A stretch of 64,000 nt of DNA from Synaphobranchus kaupii (GCA_029718625.1 CM056381.1:55546157-55610156), one strand, 5' to 3'; counted from the stretch's first letter, positions 34,587 through 46,670 are shown. Translations and numbers: made by a program. The notes: generated from the letters alone by a model not told the origin.

Positions 34587-35985
34587 TGTCACGTCCCGTG
34601 CCTCCATGTCTTAAGTCTGGTTTTTCCGTTTATATGTATTTTCTATCTGGTAGTCCGTTCCGTGTTTTCCTTATCTCTCTCTCCATCCTGTGTCTCCACT
34701 TCCCCGCACCTGAATTGTGTTTTCTCATTCGTTTCGTCATACCTGTTCCTCGTGTTTCTTTGTTAGTTTGGTATTTAGTCTCCTCTGTTTCTGTGTTCTC
34801 TGCCAGATTGTATTGTGCCCTGCATTTGTGCTTGTCTCAATCTTTCCAGCGTTTATTCCTGCCTGTTCCAAGTTCCTGTCCTCGTTTCTGTGTTACCCGT
34901 CCAGTTCCTGTTCTCCTGCCTGTCCTGTCTGTTCCTGTCCAGCCCTCCTGCCTGCCAGTCCTTCCCCGTCCTAGCCCTGCTCCTGCCCTTCGCCCTCACG
35001 GCCAGCTAGTCCATCTCCGTCCAAGTGGGTCAGATGGGGTCCCACATCTCGCAGTTGTCCAGCAGCCTGCTACTCCGCCGCTTCTCAAGACCAGAGAACC
35101 CCGCATTCCCCATCCAGAACGCTACAACAGCGATTTGGGGAGATGCAGGGGTTTCCTGATGCAGTGCGATCTTGTTTTCGGCATGCATCCCGGTTCCTAC
35201 CACACTCACAAAGTGAAGATCGCCTTCATCATGGCCTGTCTCACGATTTGGGACAGCCAGCTCCCTGCCAGTTCCCATTACCTGATAATCATTTTGGAGA
35301 TGAGAAAGATGTTCAACCACCCTGTGTGCGGAAGGGAAGCTGCTCAACACCTCCTCCATCTCTGTCAGGGATCCGTGGTGGAGTTCCGGACCTTGGCTGC
35401 GGAGTCTGGCTGGAATGACACGTCACTCCAGGGGGCATTCTGTAATGGTATGAGGGAGGTCTTGATAGATGAGATGGTGGCAAGGGACGACTCCAGCTCC
35501 CTTGATGGCCTGATTTCCCTGTCCATTAGAGTGGACAATCGGTTGCGGGACCGCCAGAGGGAGAGGGCGTCGTGTCACCCCTACTGACCAGTCCTCCTGC
35601 CCGCCTGCCCTTCCCCGTCCTTGTCATGCTCCTCGCCGAATCAGTCCTCCAGTTTCTCCTGGACCATCCGCCCCACCTGAACCGAGGCAAGTGGATCGTA
35701 CCCGGCTCACGCCCCAAGAATGTCAGCGACGCCTCTCCAGTCATTTGTGCCTGTACTGTGGGGGCCCAGACGACTTCATCCACAACTGCCCAGTTAAAGG
35801 CAACGCCAGTCAAGTGAGAGAGGAGGTCCTGACGGTTGCTTCCACGTCCCGACCCACTCATCATGCTGTGCTCACTTGGAATGGCGTCCAGCTTCCTGTA
35901 CAAGTTCTCATTGATTCTGGAGCGGACGCTAATTTCATCTGCTTTGGTCCGGCAGATGGGCATTCACACCGCCCTGTGAAGACGC
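34587..35985 (+). mobile_element. Truncated gypsy (sushi-like) element, LTR start to protease
   Basis: Begins with an LTR-like TGTCACGTCCCG at 34587 and runs into gag and the start of protease. It is cut at 35985 by the left end of a hAT-like element (TAGGGTTGTCACGATA at 35986). No 3' LTR or pol beyond the protease is found. Confidence 0.65.
35000..35985 (+). pseudogene. Gag/protease remnant of a sushi-like gypsy element
   Basis: Gag-like sequence from about 35000 to 35586, with PERYNSDLGRCRGFLMQCDL, similar in layout to the gag of the intact element ([13 protein letters not shown]). A stop at ~35585 and a change of frame follow. Then a CCHC knuckle, CLYCGGPDDFIHNC, is encoded near 35750, and the protease motif [12 protein letters not shown] near 35905-35940, after which it is cut off. 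No complete product is possible. Confidence 0.75.
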
Positions 35986-37012
35986 TAGGGTTGTCACGAT
36001 ATGCAATAAAATCAGATATGGCGATATTTGAAAATATCGCAGATATGACTGTCTATAGCCACGATATTTAAAAAATATATATTATTTAAAAAATTATTAT
36101 TCTTGATATTCTAAGGACAAAACATGCATACATACTTTTAAATAATAATATTGGTTGGAAATAATAGGTGAGTTTACATTTCAAAACTTGTATTAAATAT
36201 TTGCATTACTGCATGTGCCTTGGCCCGCCCGAGTGTTGCGTCCTTTCCCGCTCCATTTTCTATTTTAGTTCTGATGCCTCGCAAGTTTGCAACAAATTCT
36301 GTATGCTTTGTTTTTTAAATATTTGGTCGTTTTTATTTGCTCTGTATTATTTTGTTACTATTAGCCTATTTGTATACTAGCTATTTAGACTATTAATGGT
36401 ACTAATTAATTATCTGATGCGCAATGTTACCAACATAGGGAGGATGGTTATTACATAGATTTTCCCATTTCCATTGGAGGGTTAGTGGAAGGTAGGATGT
36501 AGGATCAAATTACAACGTCTGACCGCTTGCTTTCATCCTTGCAGAGGGGGCTGGTGCAATGGATGTAACAACCACGGTGTCAATGTATTATCCTATCACG
36601 TGACTGATCGTCATCATTAGTTAAAAGAAAGCAAGAGAAGATGGCTGATCTTGTCTCAAAGAAAAACACCGCTTCACCAATCTGGGAATTTTTCAGCTAC
36701 AAACCAAATGATAAGGGAGAACCGGTGAATGTTGATGAGATAACATGTGGTAAATGCATGAAAGTCGTCACAACTAAGGATGGGAATACAACAAACCTCC
36801 AGTCTCGCCTGAAGGTACACCATCCCACAGAGTTTGCGCGGATGGGTAAAACAACTCCTCCATGCTCGCCTCCTCGCCAAGCCAGTGGGCCACGACCAGG
36901 GCCAGACAGGCCTAGCACAAGTCAAACAGCAATTATTGGTGCATTTTCAAAGTCGACGAAATATAAACGGGCCAGTTTGCGGTGGAGAGAATGCACCAAC
37001 AAAGTCACCAGG
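35986..37012 (+). mobile_element. Left part of a hAT element
   Basis: Starts with the hAT-like end TAGGGTTGTCACGATATGC. An AT-rich leader leads to a transposase start at 36641 and the element is cut at ~37012 by a Tc1-like end. The right TIR and 8-bp duplication partner of 'GAAGACGC' were not found. Confidence 0.6.
36641..37012 (+). pseudogene. hAT transposase N-terminus with BED zinc finger (truncated)
   Basis: ATG at 36641. The first ~60 residues form a BED-type finger: SPIWEFFSYKPNDKGEPVN, CGKCMKVVTTKDGNTTNLQS and LKVHHPTEFARM, giving the Cx2C and HxxxxH-like spacing of ZBED/hAT proteins. A Pro-rich linker and a tract resembling SQTAIIGAFSKSTKY follow. The reading frame enters unrelated Tc1-like sequence at ~37012. 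The RNase H-like catalytic core and hAT dimerisation domain are missing. Confidence 0.75.
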
Positions 37013-37013
37013 T

Positions 37014-37380
37014 ACAGTGGTGTTCAAAAAAATAGCAGTACAACATCAGTAACCTGATGAACCACTGTTATTAGTAGTAGTGATATTTCTGCATGGCAAA
37101 TAATTTACTTGTAGATGTAGTAGTGTAATAGAAAAACAACAGACCCAACTGTCATGACATGCAGGCTGCTTGTTCTGAGTAATTGACTCATTCATTGAAA
37201 GGGGCGTGTTCAAAATAATAGCAGTGTGGAGTTTAATTAGAGAATTCATTCATTCTGTGAAAAAAACTGGTCAAACAGGTATTCCACAGGTAAACAGGTG
37301 ATGCCATCATGATTCTGTATAAAAGGATATCAAAAGACTCCTGATATCTTATTTCCAGGTACTCTTAGAAGCAATACTAT
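37014..37380 (+). mobile_element. Tc1-like transposon end (fragment)
   Basis: TACAGTGGTGTTCAAAAAAA at 37014 and a related phrase GTGTTCAAAATAATAGCAGTGT near 37207 are typical of fish Tc1-type TIRs with inner repeats. No transposase is present. Confidence 0.5.
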
Positions 37381-38654
37381 AACCTCTCTGCATTTGAATG
37401 GATCTCGATGGGAATTTGGGGGTGGGACTAGATTAAGCTGTAAACTAGAAAGGTCGCTCGGAGAGCGCATCCCTCTGCCCATGCTGCATGTTGATGCATG
37501 TACCGTAACATCAGGTATACATTGATAAGCAGTTGGAATTAGTTTTGAAGATTTGTTGGGATTATTGAAGTGCTTTTACTACTGACTCTGCAGGGGAAGC
37601 TCATACCATGGGCAGACAGAGTATGTATGGGTAAATATTTTCCATGTCAAAATTAAATGAAAACTAGTTAAATATGACAGGACTGACAGCAGTAATCTTG
37701 CATGGTGTTTGATCAATTTGTCCTTCTTTGTAGGCTATCAGAGATCATTTAGTAGGCCTAGAGTATAATAAAATCTCAATAGAAGATACATTTTGACAAT
37801 TAATTGGGAATCAGTTTGAACGGGTGCTACCAGCCTGATCACGTGACCTCACATTCTGTTTCACTCCCATATCAGTCTGGTAGCACCCGTTCAAACTGAT
37901 TCCCAATTAATCACAACCGTTTAACTAATATGGGGCAGGGCTAATACGATGATTGTACCCACATGACTAACCCACGTTTCATTGCTCAGATTGGTTGTAG
38001 GTCTATCCAATTCCGTGCAGAATAATTTTGGTCTGCAATCGTTGATAAGGTCCCTTGGAAATCCAAAATGAATCGAGTTTCCAGTCAAACCCCATTAACT
38101 TTTTTCGAATTGGGCTTGGCGAAGCCAGGCTAATGTCATTATATCAAAATTTGTACATCTAATGTTCTTTTAACGATGTGAACAGAGTTCAATTGGCCAT
38201 ATTTAACTAGCTAACTAACTAGCGTTTTTTACCTTTCTGTTGTGTGCGCAGGTAGTTCCCTGCAGCACCAACAGACAGAAAAAAAATGGAGCCACATTGG
38301 CTATGTTAACCATGAGAGTTCTGATTCACTTTAACAATACATTTTCAAGTTATTTAATACTGGTTAGGCTAACGTTACCAAGCGTAACAAGCCTACAAGG
38401 TGTGTGGCTAGCTAGCCTAGAAGCTAACGCCGTTGTAATAACGTTACTATTTTGGTCACCTTCCTAAACAAACAAACTCACCCACACCACCCAAGTTCGC
38501 TACTTCTAGCTAGCGAGGTTGCCTGACTAGCTAGCCTATTTAAGCTTATCAGTTAATTGATGATGGCTTGAATAGGCAGATAGAATGCTAGTTAGATAGG
38601 TGAAAGAACTTCTATAGCCTATCTGTTAACCGGAACTCCGCTGGTCAATCACAT
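37381..38654. other. Non-coding, contains one long hairpin
   Basis: Apart from the hairpin at 37799-37911, no gene or repeat pair recognised. Confidence 0.4.
37799..37911. repeat. 41-bp-arm hairpin (palindromic MITE)
   Basis: Arms 37799-37839 and 37871-37911 are complementary over 41 bases with one mismatch, around a 31-base loop. The arm includes GGAATCAGTTTGAACGGGTG. Looks like a fold-back miniature element. Confidence 0.85.
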
Positions 38655-38782
38655 CGGGGGGTATGTCAGAAAACGGGTTTACTGGAATCTCTGAGTTTGC
38701 TAACCCTGAGATTGAATTGAATTAATCTCAGGGTTAGCAAACTCAAAATTTTCACTAAACCCGCTTTCTGGAATGCTCCCCC
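38655..38782. mobile_element. ~128-bp palindromic MITE
   Basis: The whole unit is an imperfect inverted repeat: ends GGGGGGTATGTCAGAAAACG and CGCTTTCTGGAATGCTCCCCC, with inner arms GAGTTTGCTAACCCTGAGAT and its complement. No ORF. Confidence 0.8.
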
Positions 38783-39105
38783 GAATAGTCAGTTACATCA
38801 ACTACCCAAATCGGCTAGGCTACCAATAACACAGAGAAAGGGACCACTTCACATGAACAGAAACATGTAGCGTAATACTACGATTTTCAGAAATAATATG
38901 GTTATTATTACCTTATATTTTCCAAGTACCTCGAATGTCGAACGTAGAGCTGTTCCTGTTGTATCCAGCAGACTAGATGTAGTTTTTCTGAAAGAGCAAA
39001 CTATTTATGCTCCGGGGTTTTAAACTTTAAAGTTTAAAGTTGAGGACTAGAAGAATGGGCAATGTAAGGCATATATTCTATTTACTAAACAAAAAGGAAT
39101 AATTA

Positions 39106-39331
39106 CCAACAGAAGAATATTGCAGGGGATTTTGGCACATTTTTTTGGGCCGCTACCCACACGGTTAGCTGTGTTGCTCATTCCACGAATGCATGATCCT
39201 TACAAGTTGTACCTCGTTGTAAAGGTGACTAATCAGGCTTTCCAACGATATAAAACACAATACCAATTGGTATTAGTAAAGGGGAGGAATAATCGACCGA
39301 AATAACGTTTCCAAACTTTTTTTGAGGAGTT
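39106..39331 (+). repeat. Isolated Tc1-like TIR
   Basis: 226 bases nearly identical to the right TIR of the element at 42771-44499 (44274-44499), ending GAGGAGTT followed by TA. The partner TIR and transposase are missing. Confidence 0.88.
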
Positions 39332-39625
39332 TATATATAAACTCTTACATGGGATGCCAGAAATATAGGCAATAACTATGGAATAATGAGGTTTACCCAT
39401 GTTATTCTTAAGTTTGGTTAAAATTAAATCAGTCTCATTTGATTATTATAGATTATAATTACTACTACTTCAATTTACCATCAAAGCACTAATAACTAAT
39501 AATTCATAAGGGTTGAAGGTATTACGTTCTAATGATTAGGTTTGACTCAGCTCTCGTGTTCATACGACATCAAAACACAGCAGGTTTAACAAAGAATAGA
39601 TTTATTAAACAAGACAAACATGAAT

Positions 39626-39969
39626 ATTACTGTGGCAAGGATCGAGTGCCACCCTCGCGGAAGAACAGGCAGTACACAGAACTGATCAAACCAAACACTT
39701 TATTCATTCAACTGCTGGCTACGGTTCGTTAGAAACGTTCCTCCGTTTCTCTCCCGTCAGCGGCCAGCCCCGTTTCCTCTCCGGCTTCCCTCCTTTAAAG
39801 CCCAGGCTCACTGTCAAAGCAATCAGGCAACAATTCAACAATCATTCAATTGTTAATTATCGTGTTGTCCTGATTAACTCATGACAGCTGTGGTTCCGGG
39901 TCCGAGAGCCGCTCCGCTCACTCTCTCTCTGCAAGCAGAGGCTAACCACGCCCACCCTGCCACAATTAC
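39626..39969 (-). mobile_element. 334-bp solo LTR with ATTAC target duplication
   Basis: The LTR proper is 39631-39964. On the minus strand it runs TGTGGCAGGGTGGGCG...GATCCTTGCCACA. Exact ATTAC duplications at 39626-39630 and 39965-39969 flank it. An AATAAA signal lies on the minus strand (TTTATT at ~39702) and a TTTAAA box near 39795. The TGTGGCA/TGCCACA ends resemble those of the Gmr1-like element, but the bodies differ. Confidence 0.9.
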
Positions 39970-41099
39970 GTTCTACTAAATGGACATATTGTGTGGTGTG
40001 CGTATTGTAGCATTTGTGTATGTATGCACATATGTGTGTGTATGTGTCGGTGTGTAGGCCTATGCCACGTGTGCGTTCAGGGAACAAAGGAATCACGTGG
40101 AGCAAGCTAACTGTGTCGCAGCACGATGGTGATTATTGATCTTAAATCTGACATTACTATAAATAAGTTCACGCACTTCGGTCAGGAAATAACGTATTTA
40201 TCATCTACAGTAAGCTAAAATGAGATCATATCACACGAATGTTAGTACGTGTTAGGATAGAGGGACAAACCAGTGAGGCCTGCTCGGGTTAGTTAGTTGT
40301 ACCACATTAGCAATAAAAGGTAGGCCAGCCGGCTAGCTTGCTAACCAGCGCAACACGTTTATACAGCTATTATCGTACAAAATCGAGATGCAATCAAATT
40401 ACCGATAAACGGTTCAGACTAAAATCCTAAGCTATGCCTGGGATGTTTGATCAGTCTTACTGAAGTCTGCGGTGAGTCGATTACAGCTGGCTTGTATGTG
40501 AGGGATGGTCAGGCCGTCTTTCTTCTGGTTTGCGTCTTTGTCCGACGTCGTCTTTGTCCGTGGCTGGAACACACCTCTGTCGTTTGCATTAATTCAGATC
40601 TATGGTTAGATGCCGTAGGCAAGCTAACCCGTTTGCGTCTCTCTCCGCGGCCTTTGATGCTGCTGCCACGGTATTGCCGGTGCAATGGAGATCCACCTTT
40701 GTAGCTGTGCAGCTAGCAAAAGGGGGTAGAAATTGCAGTACTGCCTCTTGTGCAGCTGTGTGCTGCACGATCGAGGAAGCGACGTGATTAGGATCGGGAG
40801 ACTGGAATGCATTCAGTCTTACCTGTTTTAGTTTTATGACCCTTAGTGTCTCGTATTTCCAAGAGACATGATTGGCTGTGGCCTTGTTTTAAATGTCTTA
40901 TGGGTTTCCTGTGGAGTGATTGGAAATGTCGTCCATTGTCCCTACAGTATAAGGGTGATCGCATGCATATATCTCGATTAAAAGGGAGGCGGATTATAAA
41001 TGAAAGTTAGTTGTAAGTTAGAGTATATAGCATTAGCCATGTGAGGCTAGTCGACTGCAGATAGCCTGCAAGCGGTATTATATTCTAAATACACACAAT
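39970..41099. other. Non-coding, nothing recognised
   Basis: TG-rich near 40010-40050. No ORF with homology. Confidence 0.4.
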
Positions 41100-41145
41100 G
41101 GGCCTCATTCATGAAACGTGGGCAGAAAGAATTTGTATGTAAATC

Positions 41146-41943
41146 GTTCGTTGTGAGGGGGGAGAGTCGGGTTCAGAGGACCAGACGCGGCAGTTGGAAT
41201 CAGAAAGCTCCCACACAAGTGGAAGCCACTAGAACGGAAAGACTCGTAGAAAGGGAAGGAAATAACAGGAGAATACAAACAGGCTCCCACTCTCGATTCG
41301 AGAGCAAAATATGAGGGAGACTGGGAATAGGAGAAAATAAAGCAAGTAGATGAAAGGATTCGCTTCAGACTCAATAAAAGAGAGGAAACTCAGGGGAGGC
41401 GAACAAAAACAAAAGACAAATTATAACTACCCAAGTAATGGGCGAAAAGACTCTGAGGCTCGAGTAAGATAAAGAAGGAAACAAAAAGACCTCTCGCTTT
41501 CAATAACGAAAGCAGGCAGAAGAGAGGTAAACAGAAAAACAGTAAAGACAAAACCTTCTTGGTGGTACGAGACAAGGAAAGCCAAAACGAGGGACAGAAA
41601 GTGCAGAAAGAAAGGAAGGAATCCTAAGAATCTAAATGCACAAAAGGCCAGTCCCGCATGACTCCAAAATAATACTTTGGGGCAATATGGTCTCCTTAAG
41701 TGCCTAAGCCCTATACCGTACCGGCTCTGTGTCGCTATGCAGTACAATTCAGAAGCACCGGACTACGGAAATACGGAGCTTAAATAGCCAGCAGGTAACC
41801 TGGCACAGGTGAGAGAACTGAGTGCCGAGGTAGAGCGAAAACCCAGAGCGGAACGGAAAAGTAAGGAGAAAGCGCTCTCGCGCTGCTCCGAAGGGAAATG
41901 ACCGCAGAAAGAAAAAAAGGCTGCCAAAACCCATGACAGTTCG
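41146..41943 (-). mobile_element. 788-bp solo LTR with GTTCG target duplication
   Basis: The LTR proper is 41151-41938. On the minus strand it starts TGTCATGGGTTTTGGCAGCC and ends CTCCCCCCTCACAA. Exact GTTCG duplications lie at 41146-41150 and 41939-41943. A TATTTAAGCTCC box on the minus strand (near 41781) parallels that of the 20642-22332 LTR, so the two are related families. Confidence 0.87.
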
Positions 41944-42029
41944 TATTAGCAAATTTGGCCGTATTTTGGCATTCATCAACATTTTTGTATCTGAGATTTT
42001 TTAATTTTTTAATTTGTTTCTGATTTTTT

Positions 42030-42330
42030 CCCTTTTTCTCCCAATTTGGTAGCAAATTGAACCCCATTCTTATTCAATTCCTCCCGTGTAGCAACCGCTA
42101 GAGAATCGCCGCTACACAACCTCATCAGCTGGTGGTAGGAAGGAGGGCGCCACATCCGACCCCCTGCCCGTGATTCCAACTCGCCTAGGGCTGTTCTGTG
42201 CGCAGCAATTCTCGCCGAGCCCCTCCCCCCACCCGGGAGCAGCTGCCAATTGCCGCTCCCTCGAGGCACCGGCCATGCTTGGATCTGGCAAGAGACAGAC
42301 AGAACATCTGCGTCTTATCTGAGATTTGAT
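42030..42330. repeat. Unclassified GC-rich dispersed repeat
   Basis: GC-rich block in AT-rich surroundings, preceded by a T-rich leader ending CCCTTTTTCTCCCAATTTGG. It resembles a repeat type I associate with many fish genomes but cannot name. No ORF. Confidence 0.35.
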
Positions 42331-42770
42331 CGGACGTACTAACAAATTTTATACCTGCTCAAGACCACGCGTACCGCATTCGTAAATTCAGAATGGCGCT
42401 AAATGTAGCTTCTGAGTGATAATATGAATTTATTGTTATTTTCTGTTGAATTCACATGACAAAATGTAGCCTCTGAAATACAAAATACAAACGTAGCTAA
42501 TAAATTACGATTGCATAAAGCAAACACATTAGATGATGCCTATTAATCAATTGTAGCCTATGGACTTGTTTAATTAGTCTCATAAGCGTATTTTATTTCC
42601 ACGATGTGAGAGACAGCAGCCTAGTGCTTGGCATAGAGGCAATGCGCTCATCCGATGCAGATAGGCTTGCACTTTAACAGCTCATGTAATGGGAGATTCT
42701 GCATTTCCTGGATGTTATATCCTCTTTTTACTATTTACTTTATAACACGGGAACGGACAATACTAAACTA

Positions 42771-44499
42771 AACTCCTCAAAAAAAGTTCGGAAACGTTAT
42801 TTCGGTCGATTATTCCTCCCCTTTAATAATACCAATTGGTATTGTATTTTATATCGTTGGAAAGCCTGATTAGTCACCTTTACAACGAGGTACAACTTGT
42901 AAGGATCATGCATTCGTGGAATGAGCAACACAGCTAACCGTGTGGGTAGCGGCCCAAAAAAAATGTGCCAAAATCCCCGGCAATATTCTTCTGTTGGTAT
43001 TCACTCTTGTTTTGAGCTTCAAGTGCTGGCAGGTGTATGCCAGTCACAGGTGTGTGACTGGCACCTGATTGGCACCTAATTGACAGCACTTGTGTGCATG
43101 GGTCCTGCAACTTTGTTGAGTTTGTGTGTGCTCCAAGCATAAACATGCCACGTTTGTCCCTTCAGGATAAGGCCCGTGCAATAGGGCAAGTGGAAGCTGG
43201 TGTTCCGGTACGCAGAGTGGCAGCATTATTTGGTGTCAGCCCTGGTACCATTTCCAAACTTAGGACCAAGTTCCGTGAGACTGGTGAAGTCAAAGACAGA
43301 CCACGAAGTGGCCGTCCCAGGAAGACAACACCCCAAGAAGACCTGTTCCTCACCCTTCCTTCACTGAGGAACCATAGGCTTTCTTCCAGAGATTTACAGG
43401 CAAGATTTGCACAACGGTACCACAGACAGATCTCTGATCAGACGGTGAGGAACAGATTGCACATGGCCGGTCTTCGTGCTTATAAGGCTGCCAGGAAGCC
43501 TGCAATGACTGCCCTTCACCGTCAGGCCCGTTTGCGCTGGTGTCGACAGCACCGACAGTGGAACCTAAGAATGTGGGGCAACGTCATGTTCAGTGATGAA
43601 TCAAGGTTCTGTCTGCGGAAGCTGGATGGCAGGATCAAAGTATGGAGACGGCGTGGAGAACGCTATGCAGATTGCTGCACAGATCGCGTGACACCTTTCA
43701 ATGGGGGCAGTGTCATGGTGTGGGGCGGTATCTCACAGGCAAAACAGAACTTGTCATCATTGAAGGCAATCTCAATGCAGTGAGATATCGGAATGAGATT
43801 CTGGAGCCAGTGGTGATCCCATATCTCCAGAATCTGGGACCTAACTCCATCCTCCAGGATGACAATGCTCGCCCCCACAGAGCCAGGATCATCACAGAGT
43901 ACCTCCAGAATTTGGGAGTGGAGAGGATGGAATGGCCTGCCGTGAGTCCAGACCTCAACCCAATTGAACACCTGTGGGATCAGCTTGGGCGTGCTGTACG
44001 TGCCAGAGTGACCAACGCAACCATGTTGGCTGACTTGCGGCAAATCCTGGTTGAGGAATGGGATGCCATCCCACAGCAGTGTGTGACCAGGCTGGTGACC
44101 AGCATGAGGAGGAGCTGTTGTGACTGCGTATGGATCTTCCACACGCTACTGAGGTCCCTGACAGTGTAAAATGAATAAAGTGTAAAAATGGCCAATATGT
44201 GTTGTTTTTTCCTTATTACTGTGGGAGAGTGCAATCATTCAATCCACCAAGCAACTCAAAACGAGAGTGAATACCAACAGAAGAATATTGCAGGGGATTT
44301 TGGCACATTTTTTTGGCCCGCTACCCACACGGTTAGCTGGGTTGCTCATTCCACGAATGCATGATCCTTACAAGTTGTACCTCATTGTAAAGGTGACTAA
44401 TCAGGCTTTCCAGCGATATAAAATACAATACCAATTGGTATTATTAAAGGAGAGGAATAATTGACCGAAATAACGTTTCCGAACTTTTTTTGAGGAGTT
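42771..44499 (+). mobile_element. Tc1-like (DD34E) transposon with ~230-bp TIRs
   Basis: Ends AACTCCTCAAAAAAAGTTCG and its complement, flanked by TA on both sides (42769-42770 and 44500-44501). TIRs of about 230 bases (42771-43005 and 44270-44499) are highly similar, each holding an ACCAATTGGT palindrome. Length 1729 bases. Confidence 0.93.
43145..44169 (+). pseudogene. Tc1 transposase (DD34E), one frameshift
   Basis: ATG 43145 (MPRLSLQDKARAIGQ). Two N-terminal helix-turn-helix regions (VRRVAALFGVSPGTISK; LSSRDLQARF) are joined by a GRPRK nuclear-type motif. The DDE core has FSDESRFCL, then a frameshift near 43733 (GGTATCTCACAGGC), then LQDDNARPHRA and SPDLNPIEHLWD, with 34 residues between the second Asp and the Glu. 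It ends at 44169, about the usual 340 residues. With one small indel it is inactive as read. No introns, in contrast to the IS630-like family in this window. Confidence 0.92.
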
Positions 44500-44617
44500 T
44501 ATTTATTTTCCTTGATTTAACATCTGCTAATAAAACTTTGATTTCAGTGCTGGAATAATTCTTTCTTTTGCTTTTTCTGGGCCCTTTTGACTTTGTGAAA
44601 GGAGCTTTAAATGGAAG

Positions 44618-45868
44618 TAACATGTGATGCTCTCACTCCCGTCCTGTTGTGTCCCGTGTTTTACCTGTTTCCTCTCGTATCGTGTTTGTATTCCTGATTG
44701 TTCCCCCGTGCTGCAGGCTGGGCGTCGTTTTCCTTTTCATGTCACTCTGTTCCACTGCTCTGTGTCCGCCTTTCCCTTTCCGTCTTCCCGCATGCATTCT
44801 GCACACTCTCTGCTCTGTTAATCACTCGCGCATACATTCGCACGCCGCACTTAATTCATCCGCATGCATTCTGCACACTCTGCTCCGTTTTCACTCACGC
44901 TTACATTCGCACGCGGCACTCTGCGCTGTTAATCACTCGCGCATACATTTGCACACTGCACTTAATTGTTTCCGTTTAACTCGTGTATTTAATCACCTGT
45001 TGTTCGTTGTCCAGGGCTAGTTCGTTGAGTGTTGTTCTGATGAAGTTCGCAAATTCTTGTTCGCTAACGCTCTTTGTCTGAAACCTCTGGTCTTGTCTTG
45101 ATTCCTAGTATCCAGTCTAGTCTTGCTAAAAAGTCTTGTCTTGTACCGGCGATAACTCGCCTTTCTATTCCATCTGAAGTCCTAGTCTAGCTCTCGTCTG
45201 GAACGGCATTTCCCGCTGTTCATTATTCCTGCCTTGCTGTACTAACTTTGTCTGCTTCAGTCTGCCAATCTGCAGTTGTTTGCTACCCCTGCCTGTGTTG
45301 CGGTTTCCCTGCCATCCATCTGACGTGTGTGCATGCAGCCGGGGCTCTTGCTCCTCCACTCTGCGGCAGTGCCCTCCTACTGCCAGTGCTGCTGCTGCTG
45401 TTAATGTGCTGCTGCTGTTGCTGTGCTGCCACTGCTGCTTCCCTGCCTCTGCGCCCGCGCCCTGCCCGGACTCCGCTCCACTGTCCTGCACATCTTCCGC
45501 CACACCACTCAGCCCTGTTTCCTGCTCCTGCTCTACCCCTGCTCAGCTAACCTGGTTATCCGTCTCCATCTCCTGCCCCTGGCCTCTCCTGATCCCGCTG
45601 CTCCCCTGCTGACTCATACCCAGACTGTCCGTCTTCTGTGTTCTCCCTATGCTTCAGGAGTACTGGTCGAAGCATAATTTATTAGAGCTACGCGCTCTGT
45701 CTGTCTGTCTTTTTGAAGTCCAGTTCCGGCTTGGAACTATAACTGCCTTTGCCTTTCTCCCCATGCTTCAGGAGTACCCTGGTCAAGCAATAAAATATTG
45801 AGTATTGGCATTCCTGTGTTCGAGTCGTGCATTTGAGTCCAGTCCATATCCGGGGTCGTAACATAACA
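44618..45868 (+). mobile_element. 1241-bp solo LTR with TAACA target duplication
   Basis: The LTR proper is 44623-45863 (TGTGATGCTC...GGGTCGTAACA), with exact TAACA on both sides (44618-44622, 45864-45868). AATAAA lies at ~45790, near the 3' end as expected. The body is C/T-rich with internal direct repeats at ~44790-44970 (CATGCATTCTGCACACTC; CACTCGCGCATACATT). Overlapping ORFs are low-complexity readings, not genes. Confidence 0.9.
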
Positions 45869-46061
45869 ACCTCCATGTAAGGCAATTAATGGGCGTGGAT
45901 TTATGCTAATCACAAAATAACGTGAACGCGCTTCATACATGCATACAAAAAAGTCTGCCTTTTCCACAGTTTGATGAATCCGACGTAATTTTTTCATACC
46001 AACTTGTTTCATACATAAATGTACGCGCATATTTAGGAACACTTCATGAAAGAGGCCCAAT

Positions 46062-46670
46062 GAATACAGTCAAGGATGTAATTACTTTGACAATAAACAT
46101 TAAAGAAAAGTTATCCAAAACTTTTGACTGGATGTTTGTATCAGTCTTACTGTTGGAGTGCACAGGCAGATGGATCCGTGGCTGGATGTCCAAGGGGAAA
46201 ACTCTGGCTTTTGGCAGCATCCCTGGGTCGGCTGTCTATTTGCTACTGGTCCTACTGGTCAAATTTTTTTTTCCGCCCAGCATCACATGACTGCAATGCA
46301 TGTCGGTTCCCAAAATAGATGGGCACTACAGCTACTTTTCATTTAATTAATCAGATCACGAGCATAAGATCACGTGTCAATGTGATATAAATGATAGAAA
46401 AACAGTTCAACCACTGCATTCTACAGTGCATTTTTTATCATTAGGTGTAGCGATTAAACTACAATTCATCTATGATATGAATGTCTTGATATTCCTGATC
46501 ACTGAGATTGATATAAAGCTGTTGATCATGTAGTTTATTCATTTAATCTTTATTTGGCCAGTCTGGTGGCTTAATAATAAAATTATTATATGTGCTCATT
46601 CACACAGACTGCGTCACTAATCACTTGTTGGCATTATTGGTGGTATTATCAGTCATTTTCACTGTTAAAG
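46062..46670. other. Non-coding, nothing recognised
   Basis: AT-rich sequence without ORF or repeat pair. Confidence 0.4.

Larger units (their letters stand above)
41100..46061. mobile_element. Host DNA element with GGGCCTC ends, loaded with insertions
   Basis: Inverted ends GGGCCTCATTCATGAAA (~41100) and TTCATGAAAGAGGCCC (ending ~46060), with AAT directly outside both. About 3.8 kb between them is accounted for by two solo LTRs and a Tc1-like transposon, leaving ~1.2 kb for the original element. Assignment to a superfamily is not possible from what remains. Confidence 0.55.

Noticed and set aside
34586..35000. ORF start upstream of the gypsy gag remnant
   Set aside because: The first ~140 codons read through LTR-like C/T-rich sequence; only the part after ~35000 resembles gag.
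45248..45677. Overlapping Leu/Cys/Pro-rich ORFs
   Set aside because: Low-complexity readings of a C/T-rich solo LTR (44623-45863).
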